Assembly (NCBI RefSeq): GCF_011386835.1
Contig: NC_088792.1
Coordinates: 46,118,882-46,182,881, forward strand
DNA: 64,000 bases
Source: Chrysemys picta bellii
Lineage: Eukaryota; Chordata; Testudines; Emydidae
Reading direction: 5' to 3'
How positions within the stretch are numbered: position 1 is the stretch's first letter; each line of letters opens with the position of its first letter. The notes beneath the pieces were generated by a model that was not told the DNA's origin, ran no database searches, and saw nothing but the letters and a program-made list of their open reading frames with translations. A program made the position numbers and the translations under genes. This document shows, piece after piece, positions 23,922 to 34,310 of this stretch.

Positions 23922-26900
23922 AAAACATGCTTGTTTTTGTTTTAAAAACTAAAGAGCAATACTGTAATGGAGAAAAGTAATTTTATTTAATCTTAAAATA
24001 TTTCCTTACTGTTTTTATCATATTAAGGTATATAAACTTGGTCAAATTTATTACAGGGTTTGAGAAGTGATGGTAGCTTTAAATGTCATGATGAAATGGT
24101 ATGTTTCAGCCTATGCCAATGAGATTGACACTGTGATGTTCAGTAGGAATTTGTGTGTATGTGATCTGTGCCAACTTTGTGGTCTTCAAAAATGGCTCTG
24201 ATACAAAAACAGCTTTGCTGTTTTGATATGGCAGCATTTCCAGAAAGACCCACATTGTATATCCCCCGAGCCGCACCAAGTTCCAACCAGCTGGCTGCCT
24301 GAGCCAGCACAGCAGGGCTTGCGAAAGCCTCGTGCGGGTCTTAGGATTTAACTTGTGTTCAGTTGAATTAAAATCAATGGGAAAATTGGTAAGAAATCAT
24401 AGAAGGCCCAGTCCAGGAGAGAGGCACCACCTGTACCTGCTTGGGCAAGGGTATTCCGTGTACTACACTGGCTGTGCAAACAGGATGGCAGACTCCCAAT
24501 TGCAAAGGCATACTTCTCCCTCTCTACATTGTAAACCAGGGCAGATGTTAAAAGGCATCAAGGTCTGACAACAATTGTGCCTGTCAAGGAGGGACCCATT
24601 AGGTGGAAGATGAGAAAGTTCCCGGTCCTCCGAAAGAAAGACAGAAACAGTCCTTATCACTCTCCAATAAATGGCTAAGAGCTGAGGTACCCCAGCTGTA
24701 GCAATCAAGATCAGTGGCCTCCATCCACTCTTCAGCAGCTGCGGTTTGAGTCTCCTCACTTAGCTGTGAGGCTTGATTTTGTTTTTAATGAAAACCAGGC
24801 AGTCTCTCTAATTTGACAGCCTTGGGGCAGCAATATACTGGCAACTCCAACAGGCTGAGCCAGCCCAGCATGGAGATGGGGAAGATAAATCTGTCCAGGA
24901 CAGGGGATAGATCTCTTCGGCGTGAGTTTTCTCTCTCCATTCTATGCCAGCTGTACAACTCCCAAGTGTGCAGAGGTTTCTGGGTTATTTTTGTCACTGG
25001 GAACAGCAGGCTGACTTTTGTTCCACCCACGATCAGCCTGCTGTGGAGCTCCTGCAGCTTGGGCAGCTCAGAAAGCCAGAGCGATGTTGGCCTGACTAGG
25101 GCTCTAGGATTTTAGGTTACTATCTTATCCCACGTCTGACATTTAATTGGTTTATAGATGTCAGGGGGCATCCCGAAGCTAATGAATTCTCTTGCTACTT
25201 ATTTGACTGGATGCCCCCTTGCACATTTCCCATTACAATCAGATTGTACAGAGTACCTTGTTCATAAGTGATCTGAATAGATATGAAGAGACATTCTAGG
25301 TGGCAGTTAGAGAGGGAGAATGTTTCTGCACAAAGGAAAACCTACCAGGGACTTCAAGATTAATACCATTTAATTCTGAGCATTTGCTTCCCAGCTGCCT
25401 TTTTCTATAGTGAAAATTATACAAAATAGGCTGGGCTTTGATTTCTTTTCAATTTTGATTGAATTATGGGCATATTATTTTTAAAAATGCAGCTCACTGA
25501 CAGCTACTGCTGCAAATACATAAAGAAATAAATCCTAGGGCTTGATTCTGTAACAAATCCATGCACAAATCTCTCACCCAACTGAGCAGTTAGGAATGCA
25601 GCTGAATCAAGCATTATCAGGGCTGCAGTGTGACTCAGGATTTCACATCCTGCTCCGGTGCAATCTATAGGCTGCTTTTCTTCCACTGAGTTCCATAAAA
25701 TATTAGCCAAGGGACATATTCAGCACGTAGGCTGAGTAGCCAGACGGGGCAGCTGCGTGGAAATGAACAAGGAATCATCTTGAGACACTAGAGTAATGTA
25801 GCCATGGAAGTACTGCACCAAGACAGATTGTCCCCTCCAGGCCACAAAGCAGCTGTGGAGCAATTCCGCAGTGGTTACTGAAGTCGCCCTGAATTCCAAT
25901 AAGATAATCACTTGCTTCCCCCATTTGGTTCCACCCCACTCTGGCTTACCTACTCCCCATCTCTTGGGCACTGCTGTGCAGGAAGCTTGGGTGGAGCTGG
26001 ACTCCATACTTGTAGGGGGTATGCGCCCCATGCAGCCTCCCTCCCCATCCTCTTACTCCCGCTCAACAGAATTGCTCCAGGCTCTCTGACAGTGGGCCCT
26101 CCAAGTGGTGGTTTCAATTACCTCTAAACAAAACGAATTGTGAATTTAGTTGTACTATCAAAGTGCTACACGCGGCACAGAGCCAGTGATGAGAGAAATT
26201 CCAAACATTTGGTGTGGGCAAATACCTAAAAGTAATGAGAACCATTTCAGCTCTACAAAAGTAGGCATGAAATTACATGTTAAATAGGTTTCCTGATAAG
26301 ATTTCTTTTACTTTCCACTTCCACTCAGGCCAGCAGTACAGCAAGAACAGTTTTCTTACCCTACTTTGCACTTCTTATTTTGGTCCTGGTCAGAACTAAG
26401 CAGCATAAATGAGAGTAAAAGACTAATATTAAAAACAAAAACCAAGTTCAGCTTGTGTTTTGTTCAAGTTTTGTGGAAAGGTCAATTCTAACTTTATCTG
26501 GCTTGCTTTTCTCATCTTTACTGGCTTGTCACTTTGATCATATTTGAAATAGATTTGATAATAAAACACTCTTCATGGATGAAAGTAGGCATTTTTCTCT
26601 GACATAATGGAATGTAAAAATGCTACATAGTGCCTGAAAGAGTTTCTTTTATTTTACACACACTCGATTCTGCTTTTATTGATTTCCCCACTCTACGCAG
26701 AACAAAATGTACTCTCGCAACTTGAACATTTCATGCAGCACTATCACTTACCTGCACAGCAGAAAAGAACTTGCTTAGTAGGGTGCTTTATTTGTTGGTA
26801 AACATGTTTTTCCTTCTTTCACAGTCTCTGCATTGCACTTGTGGATGCTGTGGACATTATTCATCTGTCACTTGAAGTTATATCTTATTGTTTTGGCCAG

Positions 26901-27479
26901 AGCTGGTAGAAAAATGTCAAACTTCCATTTTTTTTTTTATGGAAGAGACCATTTTTCATGAAAAGCAAACAAAAAAAGTGCAAAAAATTCAGCCTGTTTT
27001 TCAAAAGCTCTTGTTTTCTCTTAATAAATCTGGGCTCTAAGTTAAATCTGCCCAGTGGTTTAGATTTGAATGTCTGAACTTCACATTGAAATGTATATTC
27101 TATCGCACATTTACCTACTGCATGTGATGAAATGGTGACAGCTGGATTTTTGTTTCCTCTGTTATTTTATATCAGTTGTAAATGTTCAAATTATCAGGAT
27201 AGAATAGTGTAACAATATAAATCTAGCAATAACAGGAACCTGATTTATAAATAAAAATAAAAAAACTGAATTTAAATTAAATGTCTCCGATCTTGACTCA
27301 GCTCTTCAAAAAGATTGTTTTTATTTCTTTCATTTGCAGGATGAGCATATCTCATTCCAGTGCAATGAGTCTGTAGTCTGTGTATTTCTAATATGAGGAA
27401 TCTCTTCTCTCACCTTTTTTCCTTTCCTGTTTTTAAAAGAGATGAAAATTTGGATGGAGGTCAGTGGTTGGACAAGAAG
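23922..27479. other. Intron, no recognised gene or element
   Basis: Variable composition; 24280-25100 is GC-richer but lacks repeat ends. A small inverted pair, GGGGGCATCC / GGATGCCCCC (near 25168 and 25208), may be the ends of a tiny deleted transposon. The stretch at 26880-27010 resembles a TTTTCA-rich dispersed repeat also seen near 29290, 29590 and 30800. Confidence 0.5.
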
Positions 27480-27790
27480 AGGGGGAAGTTGTTGTTTTAT
27501 TGTATGTATTACAGTAGCATCTAGAGGCCACAAAGGAGATCAGCACCTCACTGTGCTAGTTGCTATAAAAACACATAATAAGAGACAGTTGCTACCCCCA
27601 AAGAGTTACACTGTAAACAAAAGACAGACTAAGGATGAGAGAAAGGAAGTATTATTATCCCAATTTCATAGATGAGGAACTGAAGTACAGAGGGAATAAA
27701 TGACTTGCCCAGGATTGTACGGGAAGTTTGTGGCAGAGCTGGGAATTGAACACAGATCTCCTCAGTCCCAGTCCTGTGCCTTAGCCAGTA
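27480..27790 (-). repeat. CORE-SINE/MIR-like element, reverse orientation
   Basis: From the left: TTACAGTAGCATCTAGAGGCC (the 3' tail family), then CAATTTCATAGATGAGGAAC, TGACTTGCCCAGGATTGTAC and GGCAGAGCTGGGAATTGAAC. These are reverse-complement MIR core landmarks. The SINE has no function here beyond being an intronic relic. Confidence 0.7.
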
Positions 27791-28767
27791 AGTGATCCTT
27801 TCTCATTTTCACTTTTGATTTGGTTAGTTTGCCGGTCAGAGATTGTATGGAATTGTTGCAGTTTAGTTAGAATGCAATGAAGCTTTGATAACAGTATTTT
27901 AAGTTACCTGATGGGCAGCTAGAACAACTGGTAGATGCTCCTTTCATTGTGTATAAGTCCAAATAAATAAATGGCTATATGTATGTTTGCCAAACTAGCT
28001 AGGAATCCCAGAACATTTAGTATCTTCCAAAAGCTAAAATTTGTTTGCCCCATCGCTGATAGATGTGGAAGTGTGTAATGCAGAATGATCGATTTATTGC
28101 CCCTCAAGGAAACTGAACTGCTGAGCTCCTGGTGTGAAAACAATGACTGGTATCAAGACAATTCCATTTCTCTTTCTCTCTTTTGAATATTAAGTCTGAC
28201 AATTAACTGTCATACATCACTCCCTGCAGAATAAGACAAGGAAGCATAGATGCAATTGTCAGTCATCCGACTTTGAGCCAATATGTGCAATATACTGATA
28301 GTCACTACTTCTGTCTCTTTAAATTTTTTCTACAAAAAAAGACTAAATGTGAAGATGAAGAAAGCTGCTGATGGTCCCCTATTGTTATATACCTCTCCTG
28401 CTCACTGACATTGGAAGCCAGGCACTACAATGAAATTGGCCCACCATGGTGAAGATGGCGATTATTTCGCTCAGGGCGAACACTCTTGAGAAGAACTTTG
28501 TAGTATTTTGATCCGCAGAACAGTTTTTGCCTTGTCAGGTTGTCCTTTCCTCCTTTGTTGATGGCTGATTTTGAAAGCTTCCAACCACCTTCCCTGTAAG
28601 CGGAAAAGGTTTTGGCAAGTGACCTCTCAGCACAGAAGGAATGACAAGAAGATATCAAATAAACTTCTTCTCTTCAGCAGACCAGAAGGGAATTTCATCA
28701 GCAAAAGAGGAGGCCACGTGAGCAGTTTTTGCTGTAAGGCAGTCTGGATTTGATGGCCTTATGCTTA

Positions 28768-29050
28768 GGGCAGGTGTACCCAAAGCTGGGATCGACGCTC
28801 TGAGATCGATCCACCGTGGGCGATTTAGCGGGTCTAGTAAAGACCCGTCAAATCGACTGCAGATCACTCTCCAGTTGACCCCCCTGTACTCTATCTCTGA
28901 TGAGAAGAGTAAGGTAAGTGGACGAGAGATTTTCTCGTGGTGAAGACCCCGTGGTAACTTGACCTAAGGTACGTCGACTCCAGCTACGTTATTCAGGTAG
29001 CTGGAGTTGCATAGTGTTGGTCGACTTATCGCGGCAGTATAGACATAGCC
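28768..29050. mobile_element. MITE, same family as 8164-8426, duplication TTA
   Basis: GGGCAGGTGTACCC at the left and the inverse of GGCTATGTCTATACTGCC at the right, flanked by TTA (28765-28767 and 29051-29053). The interior shares GATCGA and GTCGAC words and the AGCTACGTTATTCAGGTAGCTGGAG foldback arrangement with the copy at 8164. Confidence 0.65.
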
Positions 29051-30623
29051 TTAGCAACCAATCTACAGGCAGTCAGAGTAGCTTTTCTGACCGGGAAAAT
29101 CCTTCTCTGAAAACAAAATGGTGAGCGCCCACGGAGCTCATCAGGCTTCTGAGTTTTAAAAGCCAGCACTGCTGGCCCTCCTCTTCCTACTTTTAAATCC
29201 CTCCCCCTGCCCGGATGCCACAGTGCTGCTTGACTTCCTCTTCCACTGGGGTACTAGGCAGGAACTGGCTGACAATTGTCCAGTTTTCAGCTAAATGAAA
29301 CATTTTGTGAAATGTCTGCTTCCTGCAGAAAATACTGACTTTTTATCAAAACACGATCAGCCAAAAAACTTCAGATGAGAAGAAAACAAAAAGATTTTGA
29401 AATACCACTGTGGTGCCTTATGGGAGTTGGGTTCGGGTGCCTCATGCCCCCATTCTCCTCTCTGGTTTTGTTGTCCAGATAGACATAGTCTCCCATGATG
29501 CTCCACAGCCAAGGATTCTCATGATATACCGTGTGGTGGATCAGCTAGTGGGGAGACCATATTTGAAATCTTCTTGATGATTTTTTGGGGGGAAAAAAAG
29601 TATGAAATGAAATTTTTCTAAATGAAAAATGAATGAATTTTTGACCATTTTCCCCACACATTTTTTTGAAAGGTCCAATTTTTTTTTTGGCGGGGGGTGG
29701 GGGGGAGGAACAAAAACAAAACCTCTCAAACACCTCTTAGTTCAAAAAATTTTATCTGCTCTGAGGACTGTTTGAATGGATTTGCTTTAATGTTTATCCA
29801 TCAAGAGTTGAACCAATACATGAAGAGTCTAAAAGAGAATACGGTAAACAGCCAGGAGTTCATAGAGCCTGTCTTTATTAAAGTGTAACTCATTGGCCTT
29901 CTGGTCTTGCTCACACTCCTGCCTTGTCATTGCAAACTTCTGGATTTGCTTCTGGCTGGATGGCCTTTTTGAGGTGGTGGCGGTGGCGGCAACCTCAAAC
30001 CTATGCCTTTCTTGAGGAGTACCAGGAATTCTTATACCAAATATTAAGGAAATTGTACATAATCAGATATTAAAGCACTGTACTCTAAGAGTTCTATTTT
30101 TAATAGGATAAAGCTTTGTATATTCTGCAATTGAGGTGAATCTGCTGGCCCATTACTGAGTACCCTACCACTTCAGAAAGAGCTGGAGGGAAGGAATTGA
30201 GCCAAGGGTCATGCCCAAAGGGACTCAGATCAGCTAGGCAAACTGTGTTACCAGAGTGGCCATTATGCAACATTATGTAATTATTTTAGCTCTCTGAAGA
30301 AAATATAGGACAATATGACTCATTATGTTGACAAGGTTATGCTGTTCACCAGCTATGATGACCCTAAAATAAAGGTCGGCTTGGATACCAGGGAGTACAT
30401 TAGTGAGATCTTTGTAAAACTAATTTTAAAAAGCAAAGCAGCAGTTTCTTTTCCAACTCATAAAGTCAAACCAGTTACAGTAAAAACCCTTTATTTCCCA
30501 AGCTGTGTTAGCTATTTTAAGTGTTTTATTACTGAGCCTGTTGTTTAATATGACAGTGGGCACCAGGAGTTTACTCCTTCAAATAGGTGTATCAAGCATG
30601 AGCATAAAGACCAACTTTCCTTA
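29051..30623. other. Intron; TTTTCA-rich dispersed repeat fragments
   Basis: AT-rich. Pieces around 29270-29400 and 29560-29680 (AAATGAAATTTTTC, AAAACATT) look like one dispersed repeat also present near 26880 and 30800. A G-rich run is at 29690-29708. No genes were seen. Confidence 0.45.
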
Positions 30624-31591
30624 GGGTAAGTCCTCACTGCAGTTAGCCTGGGTGATCAGCACCCAGGTCGCAGCACCCCAGTTAGCTAGCCCAGGGTATG
30701 AGCAGCTATGTTTCAAAACCCTACCCAAGTTGTTGCGTTCTCGCTGATGCTGTGTGCCCATGCGTGGCACTAGGTCTAGAACTGGTTAGGAATTTTTTGA
30801 CAGAACCCTTTTTCATCAGAAAATGTAGAACCGTCAAAACCAAAACTTTTCACAGAAATGTATCAGTTTTGACAAAATTTTCATTGGGAAGGATTCTCAG
30901 GATGGAACTTTTGAGTGAGAGAGAGACAGACAGACAGACACGTGCACTACGACCTCCCACCCTCCCCACCCCAAATGGCCAGTAGTCCATTGGATAAGGT
31001 ACTTACTTGGCATGTTGGAGACCCAAGTTCAAGTCCTTAGTATGAACCAGCAAAAGCCTCAGGTGAGTGTCCGAACCTCTGGGCTATTGGCTTTCCTGGG
31101 GTGAGTCTGGTTTTGCTTGTTTGTTTTTTGTTGGGTGAGTGGGTGGATGAGAAAATATTTGAAAGGTCCATTTCAAATGCAGAAAGGGAAAAATTGTTGA
31201 AATATTGAAAATTTTCCTGGGACATTTAAGCCATTTCCTGCATGACTCAGACTTCTAGGGGTGCATCCCCTGGTTCTTTGTGCTGCCATAAGATGAGCCA
31301 TTTTATGATTCTTCCCAGTGAATTATTGGTGAACTCGTCTGTCCTTCTGGACACACACAGTTAATTGTGAGAAGGCATTGGAGGACTATCACCACTCAAG
31401 TGATTTTCAACCTGGATTCGTGCTACAAAGTGAACGTACGGAAAGGTGGAACACAAGCTGGAACCCACATGCCCAGCCGTGCCCGCTAGCCTGGTCAGAG
31501 AGCGCTACTAACCCCAGTGTGTGGATGGGAGGAGGATTAGGACCAATACTGGTGTAAAAGCCTGAATCAACTCTGCAGTGAAGACATACCC
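30624..31591. mobile_element. Interrupted DNA transposon with TTA duplication (968 bp)
   Basis: The left terminus GGGTAAGTCCTCACTGCAG and the inverted right terminus GGGTATGTCTTCACTGCAG match closely. TTA lies directly outside both (30621-30623, 31592-31594). The middle holds unrelated material: a TTTTCA-rich repeat (about 30790-30900), a GACAGACA run (30931-30950), and a tRNA-like SINE fragment near 30970-31040. The original MITE was therefore probably shorter and later split by insertions. Confidence 0.65.
30970..31040 (+). repeat. tRNA-derived SINE head fragment
   Basis: The string GGAGACCCAAGTTCAAGTCC (31018-31037) is a good RNA polymerase III B box with a T-arm-like setting. Upstream AGTCCATTGGATAAGG is a weak A box. 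There is no intact cloverleaf, so this is a SINE remnant rather than a tRNA gene. Confidence 0.45.
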
Positions 31592-31917
31592 TTAGAGATA
31601 AAACTGCATTTCCCCTGCCTGACCCCTACATTCAACACGCTAACAACGTATTAGCTATGTGGAGTGTGCCATTGCTAGAGACAATATGCGGCCATCTTAC
31701 AGTACCCTCTTTTTCAGTAAATTGGCTAAGATAAATACTTCCATATCCTTACTGCATAGCACTGGCTTTCCCACAGAAATCCCTCTTTAAACCATCCCTG
31801 ACATGATGCTTAGGCAGTGAACAGGAAGTTTATTCCTCCTTATTATGCCAAGTAGGATTGTTTCGCTGTTACTTTGTCCTTCTTGTTGGTCATTTATCTT
31901 TACCTGTTGTATTTTCT

Positions 31918-32035
31918 CATATGTTTAGACTGTAAGCTCTCTGGGACAAGCACTGTGTCTTTGTACCATTCATAGAACAATGGGGTCCTGATCTCTGATT
32001 GTGTCCAATAGGTGCTACCACCCTATAAATAATAA
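31918..32035 (+). repeat. CORE-SINE tail family copy
   Basis: TAGACTGTAAGCTCTCTGGG, then ACAATGGGGTCCTGATC, then GGTGCTACCACC, ending in AATAATAAT. This is the sense version of the tail seen in reverse at 27480 and 43151. Confidence 0.6.
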
Positions 32036-33108
32036 TCCAAGTGATGGAATACCCCGGTTGTCTTTGACAGAAGAGGCACTGTTGACAACAGAAAAAGTGA
32101 TGTAGAGAGTTTGGGTCCTACCATGGGCAGAACTTATTTTGTAGCTGGCTCCCAATAGAATATATAGACAGAAAATGAATAGGAAGATAGGGGGAGGAAT
32201 TGGTCACAGTTTAGTGTGAAAAGTGCTCACACAGCAAAGCCTTTTGTGTTGGTTCCTGTGTCATTTTAGAAACCAAAGTTACTTCCTTGTTTCTCTTATT
32301 CTGGTCCCTATGTTACCTCAGCACAGCAAACCTTCTTAATGTTAGGTTAAGATTTTAGGTTTCAGATTTCATGAACTAGCTTTGATTTCTACCTGTAAAG
32401 TGCAGAAAAGGTGCTAGACACTAGAACTGTGGCTCACTCTCAGCCTAATTTTGCCCTTCTTTCTTTATATTGCTGCTACTGACTGAACGAGAGTGTGTAT
32501 GTGTCGTATATACAGTGGACGTCAATCTCATGTCAAATATTGGACAGTTAATAAAATACTGATAATGTAAGATGGTCTTATTGAGAGGTCCTGAATAATT
32601 TTCCTTTATTGATACAGTTACTTGGAGGGGTTGTTCATTGAATTGCTGAGGCATGCTGTAAAATACACAACGTTTTCAAGCACACTTACCGCTTCACTTG
32701 GAAGAGCTGGAAAAAATTCTTTGTTTTTAATCCACTGGCTCCCTCTGCTGGTATGACAGAATTATAGTGTATGGTTGCTGGTTAGAAGAACTGATTATAC
32801 AGAGCTAGAGGCAAGAGAAGAAAATGGCTCTGCAAAGAATTGTATGAAACTTTTACTTGATCATGACACAAGTGAATCAGGGGCACTTCCTGGCTCCTCA
32901 CCCCTTGCTTTAGCACTACACACACACAAACACACTCCTTCAGTCAATAAGAGTAATGAACATAAAGAAGAAAGGGGAAATTAGGCTGTGAATGAACCAC
33001 AGTTCTAGTGCACAGCACCTCTTATTCAAACAGGAATTAAACACTAGTTTTGAAATATTGAAAATAATGTTTTATAAACATTAACTACAAATAAAACTTT
33101 AATGCAAT
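32036..33108. other. Intron, no recognised feature
   Basis: AT-rich intron. The two short complementary open frames are not coding-like. Confidence 0.55.
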
Positions 33109-33121
33109 CACCAGGATGTCT

Positions 33122-33537
33122 AGTATCAGGGGGTAGCCGTGTTAGTCTGTATCTACAAAAACAACAAAGAGTCTGGTGGCACCTTAAAGACTAACAGATT
33201 TATTTGGGCATAAGCTTTCGTGAGTAAAAACCTCACTTCTTCGGATGCATAGAGTGAAAGCTACAGATGCAGGCATTATATACAGACACATGGAGAGCAG
33301 GGAGTTACTTCACAAGTGGCGAACCAGTGTTGACAAGGCCAATTCAATCAGGGTGGATGTAGTCCACTCCCAATAATAGATGAGGAGGTGTCAATTCCAG
33401 GAGAGGAAAAGCTGCTCTCCATGTGTCTGTATATAATGCCTGCATCTGTAGCTTTCACTCTATGCATCCGAAGAAGTGAGGTTTTTACTCACGAAAGCTT
33501 ATGCCCAAATAAATCTGTTAGTCTTTAAGGTGCCACC
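33122..33537. mobile_element. Foldback retroelement (Penelope-like, inferred) with 126-bp identical inverted arms
   Basis: Arms 33175-33300 and 33412-33537 are exact reverse complements over 126 bp by eye, separated by a 111-bp spacer. The left side extends to TATCAGGGGGTAGCCGTG (from 33123). A 13-bp direct repeat CACCAGGATGTCT (33109-33121 and 33534-33546) brackets the element; its first four bases overlap the right arm. Each arm carries a CCGAAGA...GAAAGCTTATGC stretch, a hammerhead-like core with substitutions. No open frame is present. Long, variable target duplications and inverted terminal parts suit Penelope-like retroelements, but the family name is an inference. Confidence 0.75.
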
Positions 33538-33662
33538 AGGATGTCTGTACATACCGTAACTGAGTAGTCATATGATCTTATTACTCTTGCCCTTCACTCC
33601 CTGCTCCCCATTGTTTATTTTCACTGGTTGTGTCACATTTTAAATGCTTTATTTGTTTACTG

Positions 33663-33995
33663 CAGCGTTTCCCAAACTTGGGACGCCGCTTGTTTAGGGA
33701 AAGCCCCTGTCGGGCCGGGCCAGTTTGTTTACCTGCCGCGTCCGCAGGTCCGGCCAATCGCGGATCCCACTGGCCGCGGTTCGCTGCTCCAGGCCAATGG
33801 GAGCCGCTGGAAGCGGCGGCCAGTATGTCCCTCGGCCCGCACCACTTCCAGCAGCTCCCATTGGCCTGGAGCGGCAAACCGTGGCCAGTGGGAGCCGCGA
33901 TTGGCCGGACTTGCGGACGCGGCAGGTAAACAAACCGGCCCGGCCCGACAGGGGCTTTCCCTAAACAAGCGGCGTCCCAAGTTTGGGAAACACTG
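33663..33995. mobile_element. Palindromic hAT MITE (333 bp), 8-bp target duplication
   Basis: Starts CAGCGTTTCCCAAACTTGGG and ends with its inverse, CCCAAGTTTGGGAAACACTG. Perfect 8-bp duplication GTTTACTG (33655-33662, 33996-34003). Nearly the whole element is one inverted repeat, including AAACAAGCGGCGTCCC / GGGACGCCGCTTGTTT and GGCCAATGGGAGC / GCTCCCATTGGCC, so it can fold into a long hairpin. It is GC-rich and non-coding. Confidence 0.93.
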
Positions 33996-34164
33996 GTTTA
34001 CTGTATTTGTTTGAATTACTATGCATCCACCTAAAAGGAGCACCTTTTAGTTAGAAAACTCTTCAGCAAAAGAGTGATGCCTTTGCGTTTGTACTGTAAA
34101 TCACTCAGCAAACTTGGATGATTTTTTAAATATAATTAATCATAGAGTTAAAGCTTGCAGCACA

Positions 34165-34310
34165 GCTTGTAGGTAAGTATTATTGTATCCATTTCACAGA
34201 TAGGAAAACTGAGGCACAGAGAGGTTATGTTACTTGCTGAAGGTCAGAAAGCAAAGCAGCAGCAGAGCCAGATTTCTGAAACCTCAGCTCTAAGCTAACA
34301 TGCACAGGCC
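34165..34310 (-). repeat. MIR SINE, reverse orientation
   Basis: Reverse-complement MIR landmarks in order: CATTTCACAGATAGGAAAAC, TGAGGCACAGAGAGGTTATG, TTACTTGCTGAAGGTCAG and GCAGAGCCAGATTTC. Confidence 0.85.

Noticed and set aside
30970..31040. tRNA gene
   Set aside because: There is a good B box but no acceptor stem or anticodon arm; it fits a SINE head.
33175..33537. CRISPR-like repeat
   Set aside because: The two copies are inverted, not direct, and the host is a vertebrate; the target duplication shows an inserted element.
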